From contig NZ_CP053828.1 of the NCBI RefSeq assembly GCF_013372165.1, positions 1,612,001 through 1,676,000 on the forward strand: 64,000 bases of DNA, given 5' to 3'. This document shows positions 8,807 to 17,474 of the stretch, in pieces. The stretch comes from Campylobacter hyointestinalis subsp. lawsonii. GTDB lineage: Bacteria; Campylobacterota; Campylobacteria; Campylobacterales; Campylobacteraceae. Position numbers and translations under genes: made by a program. Under the pieces are notes generated by a model that saw nothing but the letters and a program-made list of their open reading frames with translations, did no database searches and was not told the origin of the DNA. Position 1 is the stretch's first letter. The number at the start of each line of letters is the position of its first letter.

Positions 8807-9946
8807 TTACTTTTTAGCATAAATAAATAGATCTTCTTTTAGAATTTTACTATCGTTACTAAGAATGGCAGCTCTTTCAACTATACTTATAAGCTCTCTT
8901 ATATTGCCCGGATAATTGTAAGATAAAAGCTCATTTTTTGCTTCATCGCTAAAGAATTTTATCCCAAGCTCATACTCATCACAAGCTTTTTTTAAAGCAA
9001 AAAGCGCGATGCTTAGTATCTCGTCTCTTCGCTCACGAAGTGGGGGGACTAAAAGTGGAACTGTATTTAGCCTATAAAATAGATCTTCTCTAAACTCGCC
9101 ATTTTTTATCTTATCTTGTAAATTTGCGTTGGTTGCACAAACGATGCGAACATCTATCTTGATAGGCTTACTAGCTCCTACTCGCACGATCTCTCTTTCT
9201 TGTAAAGCTCGTAATAATTTTGGTTGTAAATTTATAGGCATCTCGCCGATTTCGTCTAAAAACAGAGTGCCACCATTTGCTAGTTCAAAAAGCCCTTTTT
9301 TGGTTGAAGTCGCATCAGTAAATGCACCTTTTTCATAGCCGTAAAGCTCACTTTCAAGCAAATTTTCAGGGATTGCTGCCATATTTATAGCCATAAATGG
9401 CTCGTTTTTTCGTTTCGAGTTTTTATGTATAAAATTTGCAAAAAGCTCTTTACCAACACCGCTCTCGCCCATAATCATAACGCTCACATCAGTTCTTGCG
9501 GCCTTAGCTGCGATATCTAAAACTTTTTGGAGATTTGGTGAATTTCCTATAAAACTGCCTTTATCATCTACTTGTTCTTTTTTGACTTTTTGTTTTTGGC
9601 TTAAAGCCTTAGTCCTTTTGATAGCAGTTACTAGCGTTTCAACGTCAAATGGTTTTGTAAGAAAATCTTTTACGCCAAGTCGTACGCTTTCTATAGCACG
9701 ATTCAAAGTAGCATTTCCGGTCATAATGATGACATCAAATTTACCACCAAGCTCTTTTATAAACTCAAGGCCGTCTAGTCCTGGCATATTTATATCAGTC
9801 ACTATAACATCAACATTATCATCAAGCTTTTTTAAAGCTTCAATAGCACTTTTATAGGCTTTTACATTAAACTCGTCATAATCCCCAAGGGCTATCTCTA
9901 GGGATTTTCTCATATTTATATCATCTTCGACTATTACGATATTCAC
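8807..9946 (-). CDS. flgR: Sigma-54-dependent response regulator FlgR
   Basis: The 379-residue protein has a receiver domain (phosphoacceptor D51 in VTDINMPG) and then a sigma-54 AAA+ domain. The AAA+ domain shows Walker A GESGVGKE at 161-168, GAFTDA at 208-213 (usual GAFTGA) and Walker B LFLDEIGE at about 229-236. It ends at residue 379 in the lid region, so there is no helix-turn-helix DNA-binding domain. That is known for H. pylori FlgR, which acts from solution. With the FlgS kinase it switches on sigma-54 flagellar genes (rod, hook). It follows flgP and flgQ, the same order as in C. jejuni. Confidence 0.9.
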   Translation of the reverse strand: MNIVIVEDDINMRKSLEIALGDYDEFNVKAYKSAIEALKKLDDNVDVIVTDINMPGLDGLEFIKELGGKFDVIIMTGNATLNRAIESVRLGVKDFLTKPFDVETLVTAIKRTKALSQKQKVKKEQVDDKGSFIGNSPNLQKVLDIAAKAARTDVSVMIMGESGVGKELFANFIHKNSKRKNEPFMAINMAAIPENLLESELYGYEKGAFTDATSTKKGLFELANGGTLFLDEIGEMPINLQPKLLRALQEREIVRVGASKPIKIDVRIVCATNANLQDKIKNGEFREDLFYRLNTVPLLVPPLRERRDEILSIALFALKKACDEYELGIKFFSDEAKNELLSYNYPGNIRELISIVERAAILSNDSKILKEDLFIYAKK

Positions 9947-9951
9947 TTTTT

Positions 9952-10347
9952 TTACCTATTTATTTTGCTTATTATAGCACCTAAGGGCTTAAAATCCACT
10001 ATAAATCTTATAGGCAAAAGTGTCACACTAGTATGTGAATATATATGATTCATATTCAATTTAACAGTATCATTTAATAAAATATCGCTGCTATCAAAAC
10101 ATTCAAAAAGTTTTTCTTGATTTCGTTTTAAAAATGAGAGTGTGGATTCGTTTTCAAATTTAAATGAATCTATCTCACATAAAAAAGTTTTTCTATGTGC
10201 GGGGCTTAAAACCATAGCTTTTGATATGGCTATGTTTTGGGATTTTATAAGATTATTTGATGATGAGTATTTTGCCCAAAAGATGAACTCCTCACCACCA
10301 AATACAAACACACAAAACGCTATTAATAAGCAAAAAGCTCTTGCCAC
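9952..10347 (-). CDS. flgQ: Flagellar motility protein FlgQ
   Basis: This 131-residue exported protein has an N-terminal signal peptide (about residues 1-17, ending VFGGEE). The body has no enzymatic motif. Position between flgP and flgR, overlap with flgP of 25 bp, and length match FlgQ. FlgQ stabilises FlgP and is needed for the large outer disks of the Campylobacter flagellar motor. The sequence family is narrow, so the call depends mainly on synteny. Confidence 0.75.
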   Translation of the reverse strand: MARAFCLLIAFCVFVFGGEEFIFWAKYSSSNNLIKSQNIAISKAMVLSPAHRKTFLCEIDSFKFENESTLSFLKRNQEKLFECFDSSDILLNDTVKLNMNHIYSHTSVTLLPIRFIVDFKPLGAIISKINR

Positions 10348-10808
10348 TTGTCTTTATCTAGTTTTAATTCCATTTCAACACGGTAAAGACCATCTTTGAA
10401 ATCCTGATTTATAACAGCAGCGTTTTTTATAAGGCCATTTACTCTAGCTTCTATCACAGAACTTTTTAGCATCGCATCTTTTACTGTCTCTTTACCATTT
10501 ATCTTAACGCCAAAAAGTTTGCTAGCTAGTTGTCTGTAACCATCGACCATAGCAGCTCTTTTTGCCAAAGCCTTAGCTTGAGCTGGACTAACTGTATCCA
10601 TAGGCGGAATTCCTTCTCCAACTACTGAAAATATAGCTTCTGGGGCTATTTCCATATCGGCTAACATCTTATCTTCTTTGATGATATTTCTTAGATCATC
10701 TTTATCTACTTTTTGGATCACTACTTCTTGATTTTCTTGGCTTAAGCTAGTTCCAACACAACCTACAAAAATACCTGCCATAACTAGTAAAAATACTAAC
10801 GCTTTCAT
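10323..10808 (-). CDS. flgP: Flagellar basal-disk lipoprotein FlgP
   Basis: This 161-residue lipoprotein has the lipobox VGC (cleavage before Cys17). The LPP20-like body includes GEGIPPMDTVSPAQAKALAKR and MVDGYRQLASKLFGVKING. FlgP builds the basal disk that gives the Campylobacter motor its high torque. Its place between gyrA and flgQ is the same as in C. jejuni. Confidence 0.85.
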   Translation of the reverse strand: MKALVFLLVMAGIFVGCVGTSLSQENQEVVIQKVDKDDLRNIIKEDKMLADMEIAPEAIFSVVGEGIPPMDTVSPAQAKALAKRAAMVDGYRQLASKLFGVKINGKETVKDAMLKSSVIEARVNGLIKNAAVINQDFKDGLYRVEMELKLDKDKWQELFAY

Positions 10809-10854
10809 ACTTTTCTACCTTAAATTTGAATTTATTCACTATTTAAAGCAAATT

Positions 10855-13446
10855 TTATTCCAAATTTGCTTCTTCTATTGTTTCACTTTCTAAAGTCTCA
10901 TCATCAGACTCATCTTTAGGACATCTTGCTATGCTGACGACTTCATCGCTTTCTACATTTACGACTATTACGCCACTTGTATTGCGTCCAGCTTTTCTTA
11001 TGCTTTGCATATCGACTCTTATCATCTTGCCACTTGATGTTAGCACCATAAGATCCATCTCTTCATCGACCATCACGACACCTACTAGCTCTTTTGTTTT
11101 TGGAGTTAGTTTCATACAAATGACACCTTTACCGCCACGACTTTGCAAACGGTATTCATCAGCGGTGGTGCGTTTGCCGATACCTTTTTGACTTACGCTT
11201 AATATCTCTTGAGAGTCGTTTTCTATAACTACGGCTCCTACTACTTCATCGCCCGCTTCTTTAAATCTTATGCCGGTGACACCTCGACTAACTCTTCCTA
11301 TCTGTCTTACTTTATGAAGAGCAAATTTGATACACATACCTTTTTTAGTTACGATAAATAGCATCTTGCCCGAGTTGTCATCATCTGCTTCTATCTCATC
11401 ATTTAGCACTTCAAGACTATTTTCATCATCTGGTGCGTCATCAGCAATTGTTTCATAGAATTCGCCCGGTTCGCTATTTGCGATAAGAACTGTAACAAGC
11501 TCATCATTTTCATCTAAATTTATAGCTTTTACGCCGATTGAACGGATATTTTTGAACTCGCTTAAATTTGTACGTTTTACTATACCATTTTTAGTAAAGA
11601 ATGCTAAAGATTTACTCTCATCAAAATCTGTAGTAGGAATGATAGCCTTTATCTTTTCGTCTGCTTGAAGCTGGATTAAATTTACCACCGCTTTGCCTTT
11701 TGCGGTGCGACTACCTTCTGGTATTTTATAGACTTTGAGCCAGTAAAGTTGTCCGCGATCTGTTACAAACATAAGTGTATCATGGCTCATACAAGTAAAG
11801 AAACTCTCGATAAAATCATCTTCATAAGTAGTCACAGCTACTTTGCCTTTTCCACCTCGTTTTTGCTTTTCATAGCTCTTGCTAGGAACGCGTTTTATGT
11901 ATCCGCGGTGAGTTATGGTAACTACCATATTTTCATTTGGTATAAGATCTTCTATATCGATATCATCATAATCATCGACTATCTCAGTGATGCGAGGACA
12001 TTTAAATTTAGATTTGATCTCTAAAAGCTCTTCTCTTATGATATTTTCTATCAAAGTTTCACTTTTTAGTATCGCATCTAGTTTTTCTATAAGTTCTAAA
12101 ATCTCTTTTAGCTCTGCTTCTAATTTTTCTCTTTCAAGTCCAGTTAGTTTGCTAAGTCTCATATCGAGTATAGCGTTACTTTGTAACTCTGAAAGTCCAA
12201 ATTTAGCCATCAAACCATCTCTTGCAGAGTTTGTATCTGCGCTAGTTTTTATAAGATTTATAACTGCGTCTATGTTATCAAGCGCTATTTTTAGCCCTTC
12301 TAGTATATGAGCTCTTGCACGCGCCTTTTGAAGTTCAAATATAGTGCGTCTAATTATGACGGTTTTTCTATGATTTAAAAATAGCCTTAAAAGCTCCATA
12401 AGAGAAAATACTTTTGGCTCTTTGTTGTTTATAGCAAGCATTATGACGCCAAAAGTTACTTCCATTTGAGTGGATTTAAAAAGATTATTTAACACAATCT
12501 CGCTCATCGCATCACGTTTTAGCTCTATGACTAGGCGAATTCCATCTCTATCGCTCTCATCTCTGATCTCGCTAATCCCATCGATCACTTTATCTTTTAC
12601 AAGATCTGCTATGTCTGAGTGAAGTTTGGCTTTATTTACTTGATATGGAAGCTCATCGACTACGATTACATCTTTGTTTGGTTTTTTTTCTATGTGAGTT
12701 TTGGCTCTTAGTTTTATACGCCCACGACCTGTTTTATAAGCCTCTAAAATACCTTTTTTGCCAAATATTATACCGCCTGTTGGAAAATCAGGCCCTTTTA
12801 TATGAGTCATTATCTGATCTAAAGAGGCATCTTTATCATCTAAAAGAACAAGCAAACCATCTATTAATTCATCAAGGCTATGTGGAGGGATATTTGTAGC
12901 CATACCTACTGCGATACCACTACTGCCATTTAGTAGTAAATTTGGTACTCTAGCAGGTAAAACATCAGGCTCACTCAAGCTATCATCATAGTTTGGGATA
13001 AAATCAACAGTATCTTTATCTAGATCTCTTAAAAGCTCTTCAGCTAAAACCGTCATTCTAGCTTCTGTATAACGCATAGCAGCCGCGCCGTCCCCATCGA
13101 CTGAGCCAAAGTTTCCTTGTCCATCTACTGCAGGAACTCTCATAGAAAAACTCTGAGCCATTCTAACTAGCGCGTCATATACTGCTGTATCGCCGTGTGG
13201 GTGATACTTACCGATAACATCTCCAACGATACGAGCAGACTTTTTGTATGGACTTCTGCTTCCTACGCCAAGATCGTTCATAGCATAAAGTATGCGACGA
13301 TGCACAGGCTTTAAACCATCTCTTGCATCTGGCAAAGCACGACCTATGATAACACTCATAGAGTAGTCTAAGTAGCTAGTTTTTATCGAATCTTCGACAT
13401 CTATAACATCGATATCTTGATTTATATTGAAAATATTTTCTTCCAT
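10855..13446 (-). CDS. gyrA: DNA gyrase subunit A
   Basis: The product is 863 residues, full length for Campylobacter GyrA. The catalytic tyrosine is Y126 in [10 protein letters not shown]. The quinolone-resistance region reads [17 protein letters not shown]: the residues equal to C. jejuni T86 and D90 (T87 and D91 here) are wild type. The C-terminal beta-pinwheel contains the GyrA-box-like [10 protein letters not shown]. GyrA cuts and reseals DNA to introduce negative supercoils with GyrB. It leads the gyrA-flgP-flgQ-flgR group. Confidence 0.98.
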   Translation of the reverse strand: MEENIFNINQDIDVIDVEDSIKTSYLDYSMSVIIGRALPDARDGLKPVHRRILYAMNDLGVGSRSPYKKSARIVGDVIGKYHPHGDTAVYDALVRMAQSFSMRVPAVDGQGNFGSVDGDGAAAMRYTEARMTVLAEELLRDLDKDTVDFIPNYDDSLSEPDVLPARVPNLLLNGSSGIAVGMATNIPPHSLDELIDGLLVLLDDKDASLDQIMTHIKGPDFPTGGIIFGKKGILEAYKTGRGRIKLRAKTHIEKKPNKDVIVVDELPYQVNKAKLHSDIADLVKDKVIDGISEIRDESDRDGIRLVIELKRDAMSEIVLNNLFKSTQMEVTFGVIMLAINNKEPKVFSLMELLRLFLNHRKTVIIRRTIFELQKARARAHILEGLKIALDNIDAVINLIKTSADTNSARDGLMAKFGLSELQSNAILDMRLSKLTGLEREKLEAELKEILELIEKLDAILKSETLIENIIREELLEIKSKFKCPRITEIVDDYDDIDIEDLIPNENMVVTITHRGYIKRVPSKSYEKQKRGGKGKVAVTTYEDDFIESFFTCMSHDTLMFVTDRGQLYWLKVYKIPEGSRTAKGKAVVNLIQLQADEKIKAIIPTTDFDESKSLAFFTKNGIVKRTNLSEFKNIRSIGVKAINLDENDELVTVLIANSEPGEFYETIADDAPDDENSLEVLNDEIEADDDNSGKMLFIVTKKGMCIKFALHKVRQIGRVSRGVTGIRFKEAGDEVVGAVVIENDSQEILSVSQKGIGKRTTADEYRLQSRGGKGVICMKLTPKTKELVGVVMVDEEMDLMVLTSSGKMIRVDMQSIRKAGRNTSGVIVVNVESDEVVSIARCPKDESDDETLESETIEEANLE

Positions 13447-13539
13447 TTTTATCCTTGAAAATAACTACAAGGATTGTATCTTAAATTTAATAAAAACTTG
13501 CTAAATAGCCATCTTCAAATTTAAAAATCAAATTTACCA

Positions 13540-14322
13540 CTACATTTTTAGCAGTATTTGCTCATCTTTTTTTAATGCGATCATTGTATCTTTAAAATAT
13601 TTATCTGCCTTTACCAAAGTTATAGTTGAATCTCCGATAGACGAGGTATGAAAGTTATATGTAGATTTGAGTATTGATACTTGTTTTTCTACAGCTAAAA
13701 TACTTCTTTTTTCAATATCTCTCACAAAATATAATATGCTCTTACTAGATATTTTGCCGTTTTCATCCACTATTTTTCCGCTAAACTCCTTAAAATATCT
13801 ATAGCTTACTTCTGCTTGTTCTTCAATGTAATGAGTAAATGTATATCCGAGTTTTTGAGTACCCAAAAGAACTATTTTGCCTTCCATATTTTTAAGCACG
13901 TCATAGACTGAGTTTTTACCAAAACAACTTTTCGTATCGCTTAAAAAAGCATCTTTATTAGCTCCATTAATTGCAAAAGAAAAAATCGGATCATTTGTGC
14001 GAACAACACCATTTTGATATCTGAAAAACTCAGTCAAAACGCCCATAGTGCTTCTTGAGTTTAGCTTATCATAAATTTGATTTTTACAAAAACTATATGT
14101 AAATGTAGGCATAATGAGCGTTCCATTTTTACCTATCACTTCATAAAAACAGTGTAGTAAAACTCTCAAAAACTCATCTTTTGCTAAAAGCGGTTTGCCA
14201 AGAGTAAAAAGCTCGGTATGAACGCAAACAGCGTCGCCATTTTTTATACCGATTTTCTCTAAAGCATCTAAAAAATCGCTTTTTTTAACAAGCTTTCCAT
14301 TTGCTTCTAAGATAGCTTTCAT
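13540..14322 (-). CDS. AAC(3)-fold acyltransferase of a glycan-modification operon
   Basis: This 260-residue protein belongs to the aminoglycoside N3-acetyltransferase family. It shows VCVHTELFTLG near the N-terminus, GTLIMPTFTYSF, and ILLGT-like VLLGTQKLGYTFTHYIEE. Family members in glycan loci are thought to transfer acyl groups to sugar amines, and similar proteins occur in the flagellin-glycosylation locus of C. jejuni. It overlaps the ACP gene by four bases, suggesting that the ACP delivers the acyl group. It is unlikely to be a drug-resistance gene here. Confidence 0.75.
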   Translation of the reverse strand: MKAILEANGKLVKKSDFLDALEKIGIKNGDAVCVHTELFTLGKPLLAKDEFLRVLLHCFYEVIGKNGTLIMPTFTYSFCKNQIYDKLNSRSTMGVLTEFFRYQNGVVRTNDPIFSFAINGANKDAFLSDTKSCFGKNSVYDVLKNMEGKIVLLGTQKLGYTFTHYIEEQAEVSYRYFKEFSGKIVDENGKISSKSILYFVRDIEKRSILAVEKQVSILKSTYNFHTSSIGDSTITLVKADKYFKDTMIALKKDEQILLKM

Positions 14323-14543
14323 CTCATCGCTTTATCTATCATATCTTTTAAACTAGCAAAGCTCTCAAAACTCTCTTTTGTTATAAACTCTGCACGAAGT
14401 GGTTTTTTATACCTTTTTTCTATCGCAGCAGCAAGAGCCATTATATCCATACTATCGATAATTCCGCTACTTAAAAGCCCCTCCATGCTCTCATTTACAT
14501 CATCTCTGCCTATTTGGCTAAAAAGCTCTTTGATCTCATTCAT
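14319..14543 (-). CDS. Acyl/peptidyl carrier protein
   Basis: The 74-residue protein has the carrier signature GIIDSMDIM, with S31 as the expected 4'-phosphopantetheine site. The length and acidic character are normal. It overlaps the formyltransferase upstream and the AAC(3)-fold gene downstream by four bases each. With the adenylation enzyme in the same operon it most likely carries an activated amino acid or hydroxy acid for transfer to a sugar. Confidence 0.88.
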   Translation of the reverse strand: MNEIKELFSQIGRDDVNESMEGLLSSGIIDSMDIMALAAAIEKRYKKPLRAEFITKESFESFASLKDMIDKAMR

Positions 14544-15274
14544 TTTTGCTCCTTTATAATGTTTAATTTTCGACCATTTTCCAAACTCAAATTTATAAAT
14601 CCATCTCCTATTTCATAGTACAAAATATCCATAAAATCACCTAAAACAGATACTTTTGGATATGGAATTTCTCTAAAAACTCCCACATCAAAAGCTTTTA
14701 AAAATCTTACTAACTTTTTAAATTCCCAGCTTGTATCTAAAACTCCAGCGTTTGGAAGCTCATATCTTTTATGTAGCTCACCCCCCCCCGCTGAAGTATG
14801 AATTACTTTAAATTTAGTGTCAAATCCGCTATTTAAAAGCTCATCAAATGCAAAAATAGCAGCTTTATGTTGAGCTAAAAGCAGCTCATTAGCACTCATA
14901 TCTTTAATAGCGATTTCTTTTTGTATCAAAACTCTGCCTGTATCTATGGTGCTTTGTACTTCATGCCAGCTAATCCCACTTATAGTATCTCCACTCCAAA
15001 TAGACCAAATATGAGCATTTACTCCTCTATGCGATGGCAAAAGAGAGTTGTGGTAGTTAATGATATAGTTGTTTTCTACGCAGACTTTTTTAAATATATA
15101 AAAATTATTTGCACTTATGATAAACGCATTTTTAAGCTTGTTAAAAAACATATCTTTATCTTGTATATTATCTAAATTTAAAAGTTCTACGTTTTTAAAT
15201 TTAGTTCTAGCTATTTTAGCGCACTCTAAAGCCACTCTTCCTTTGCCTACAACAAATACATTTTTAAATCTCAT
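14540..15274 (-). CDS. Formyltransferase-family protein with a G9 contingency tract
   Basis: The product is about 244 residues, starting at ATG 15274 (AGAGGAAAA just before it); an upstream in-frame start at 15322 lies inside the previous gene. The formyltransferase core is NYHNSLLPSHRGVNAHIWSI, with the catalytic-type Asn/His and the SLLP motif, followed by GISWHEVQSTIDTGRVLIQ. The family moves a formyl group from N10-formyltetrahydrofolate to an amine. A run of nine G (14781-14789) encodes AGGGE in the middle and is in frame as written (ON). Slippage by one base would truncate the protein. Confidence 0.82.
   Translation of the reverse strand: MRFKNVFVVGKGRVALECAKIARTKFKNVELLNLDNIQDKDMFFNKLKNAFIISANNFYIFKKVCVENNYIINYHNSLLPSHRGVNAHIWSIWSGDTISGISWHEVQSTIDTGRVLIQKEIAIKDMSANELLLAQHKAAIFAFDELLNSGFDTKFKVIHTSAGGGELHKRYELPNAGVLDTSWEFKKLVRFLKAFDVGVFREIPYPKVSVLGDFMDILYYEIGDGFINLSLENGRKLNIIKEQK
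14781..14789 (-). repeat. Poly-G tract (G9), phase-variable site
   Basis: There are nine C on the plus strand, nine G in the sense of the formyltransferase gene. Tracts of G8 or longer mutate at high frequency in Campylobacter. The present length keeps the frame open. Confidence 0.85.
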
Positions 15275-16004
15275 TTTTCCTCTTATAAAACCAAATTCGT
15301 ATATCATTAAACTCAAACCCAAATTTCTTATAAAATTCTATAGCTTTTATATTCGTATCTCTTACAAATAGTTTAAAATGCCAAACGTTTAATCCCAAAA
15401 AACAGCTCATCAGCTTACGCCCGATTCCACTTTTTCTAAACTCCTTGCTAACTGCCATAAAATCCAAATGAGCCGAGTTTAAATTTAAAAAATATACCAA
15501 AGCGCCTACTATTTTCTTATCTTGTTTTATGATGAGTACTTGACCTTGTTGTATTCTATTTTTAAGTTCAGTTTTGCTCATAAAAAGATAGTTTTTATCA
15601 AAATAATTTATAAAAAAATCATAAATCTCACCCATATCATCAAGCAAAGCTTTTTTAACCTCATCATAACTTTGAAAACCAAAACCGCTATTTTTTAAAC
15701 TCATACCGATATATCTATCAAAAATACTAAATTTATTAATACTCAAAAATCTATTTTCAAGCTCACAAATAGGCGTTTTACGTATAATTTTTATATAGCT
15801 TCCTTGCATATCAAATTTTGCTATATCATTTATAAAATATGTGATAAAATCGTTTTGAGTTAGAAAAAAGTTATCTGCACTCTGCTTTAAATAAATTTGA
15901 TTTTGGTCTAATTTATTTTTGATGCTATCTATGCTAAGCGCACTATTGCTAAACTTAAATCCGCCGTTATAAAAATAGTTTAAAAACTCATTATACAAGT
16001 CCAT
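15264..16004 (-). CDS. GNAT-family N-acetyltransferase
   Basis: The product is 246 residues from ATG 16004, chosen because GAAAGGTGC precedes it; a longer frame to 16031 overlaps the previous gene. The GNAT acetyl-CoA loop is AVSKEFRKSGIGRKLMSCF near residues 190-210, with the usual IEFYKKFGFE at the end. The N-terminal half is distinct and may bind the sugar substrate. The stop overlaps the next gene start by 11 bases. A GNAT protein also occurs in the equivalent C. jejuni flagellin glycan locus, as recalled. Confidence 0.82.
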   Translation of the reverse strand: MDLYNEFLNYFYNGGFKFSNSALSIDSIKNKLDQNQIYLKQSADNFFLTQNDFITYFINDIAKFDMQGSYIKIIRKTPICELENRFLSINKFSIFDRYIGMSLKNSGFGFQSYDEVKKALLDDMGEIYDFFINYFDKNYLFMSKTELKNRIQQGQVLIIKQDKKIVGALVYFLNLNSAHLDFMAVSKEFRKSGIGRKLMSCFLGLNVWHFKLFVRDTNIKAIEFYKKFGFEFNDIRIWFYKRKNEI

Positions 16005-17474
16005 AAAGCACCTTTCGATCAATTTTGCCATTTTGATTTAACGCAAATTTGTCTACTAAAATAAACTTTTTTGGCACCATATAATTAGGCAGTTTCTCTA
16101 AAAGATAAGTTTTTAAATTTATCTCATTTTTCGCCTCATAAAAGCATATTATTTCGCTATTTTTAAATATACAAACTGAGTTTAAAACTTTTTTATGAGA
16201 ATTAGTTGCAGTTTCGATCTCGCCAAGCTCTATCCTATGCCCCATAAGCTTTATTTGATTATCAATCCTTCCATAGCAAATCAACTCTCCAAGATCGTTA
16301 AAAGCCACTATATCGCCTGTTTTATAAAGGATATCTTGATAATTATTATGCAGTGGATTTTGGATAAAAGCTTCTTTTGTTTTTTGGCTATTTGCAAAGT
16401 ATCCTAGGCTAAGGCTCGTCCCTCTAACATAAAGTTCGCCCCTAACAAACGGCTCCTTTATCAAATTTAGTTGATCATCAAAAACCAAAAGTTCGGTATT
16501 TTGACAAGCCTTTCCTATAGGAAGTGGCTCATCATCGCTAAAACTCCTATCACAAATGTAAAAAGCACAAACATCAGTTATCTCAGTAGGTCCATAAAGA
16601 TTTGCAAAAAGAGCGTGTGGAAGAGCTTTTCGCCAGATATTTAGCTGTTTATTAGGCATTATCTCTCCGCAAAATAGTACTTTTTTGAGACTTAAAGCCT
16701 AAAATTAGCAAGTGCATTTACGTTTGCAAAATACGTAAGCACGCTAGGCACCCAAAAAATCAAACTAACGCCGTGTTTTTCTAAATAATCTAACACTTTA
16801 TTTGGAAAAGCAAAAATAGAAGTCGGCAAGATATGCAAAGTAGCGCCAACTTTAACGCAAGAAAAAATATCCAAAATAGAGTTATCAAAATAAAATGGCG
16901 CTTGATTTGCCAAAATTTCGCTTGAGCTTAGCTCAAAAGTCTCACAAACCCAAAAAGTATAATCTATCACGCTTTTATGGCTTATGCTTACGCCTTTTGG
17001 CACGCCAGTGCTTCCGCTAGTAAAAAATACATAGAGTAAATTTGTATCTATATGAGCATTTCTAGCCACTTTTAGCGCACTTTTATCTATACTAAATTTA
17101 ATAAAATCATCACAAAATATCTTTGAAATATTTAAAAAATCAAATTTAAAATCCTTTTGCGTAATAATAACCTTTGGTTTTATAATTTTAACAACTTGTT
17201 CTATACGCTCTTGTGGCGTTTGAGTATCTAGCAAAGTATAGAAATTCCCGCTTTTTGCCACGCCAAAAAATGACACTAAAGTCAAAATGCACTTTGGCAA
17301 GATGATCAAAACAGCATCTCTATTTAAATTTAGCCTTAAAATTTCACTAGCTAACTTGTCTGTAATCTCATCAAATTCAGCATAAGTCATACTTTCATCG
17401 CCAAAGACAAATGCTTTTTTAAATGGATTTTTTGCAACCGAAATATCTAAAAAGTCACAAATATTTCTTATCAT
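15991..17474 (-). pseudogene. NRPS-type amino-acid adenylation enzyme, split by a frameshift
   Basis: The N-terminal part (17474-16692) carries core motif A3 FFTSGSTGVPKGVSISHKS. The C-terminal part (from about 16690 to 15991) carries A5 NLYGPTEITD, A7 LYKTGDIV, A8 GHRIELGEIE and A10 QNGKIDRKVL. All motifs of an amino-acid adenylating domain are therefore present over about 490 residues. The break is near 16690, where ANFRL stops; one extra T in the CTTT run would continue into LKKVLFCGEIMPNKQ. The enzyme would activate an amino acid and load it on the neighbouring ACP. It may be a true pseudogene, a slippage variant or a sequencing error. Confidence 0.8.

Noticed and set aside
10855-13446. 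Quinolone-resistance change in gyrA
   Set aside because: The key Thr and Asp (T87 and D91 in this protein) are the susceptible residues.
13540-14322. AAC(3)-fold gene as an aminoglycoside resistance gene
   Set aside because: It is embedded in a glycan operon and overlaps an ACP gene, where family members act on sugars or acyl carriers.
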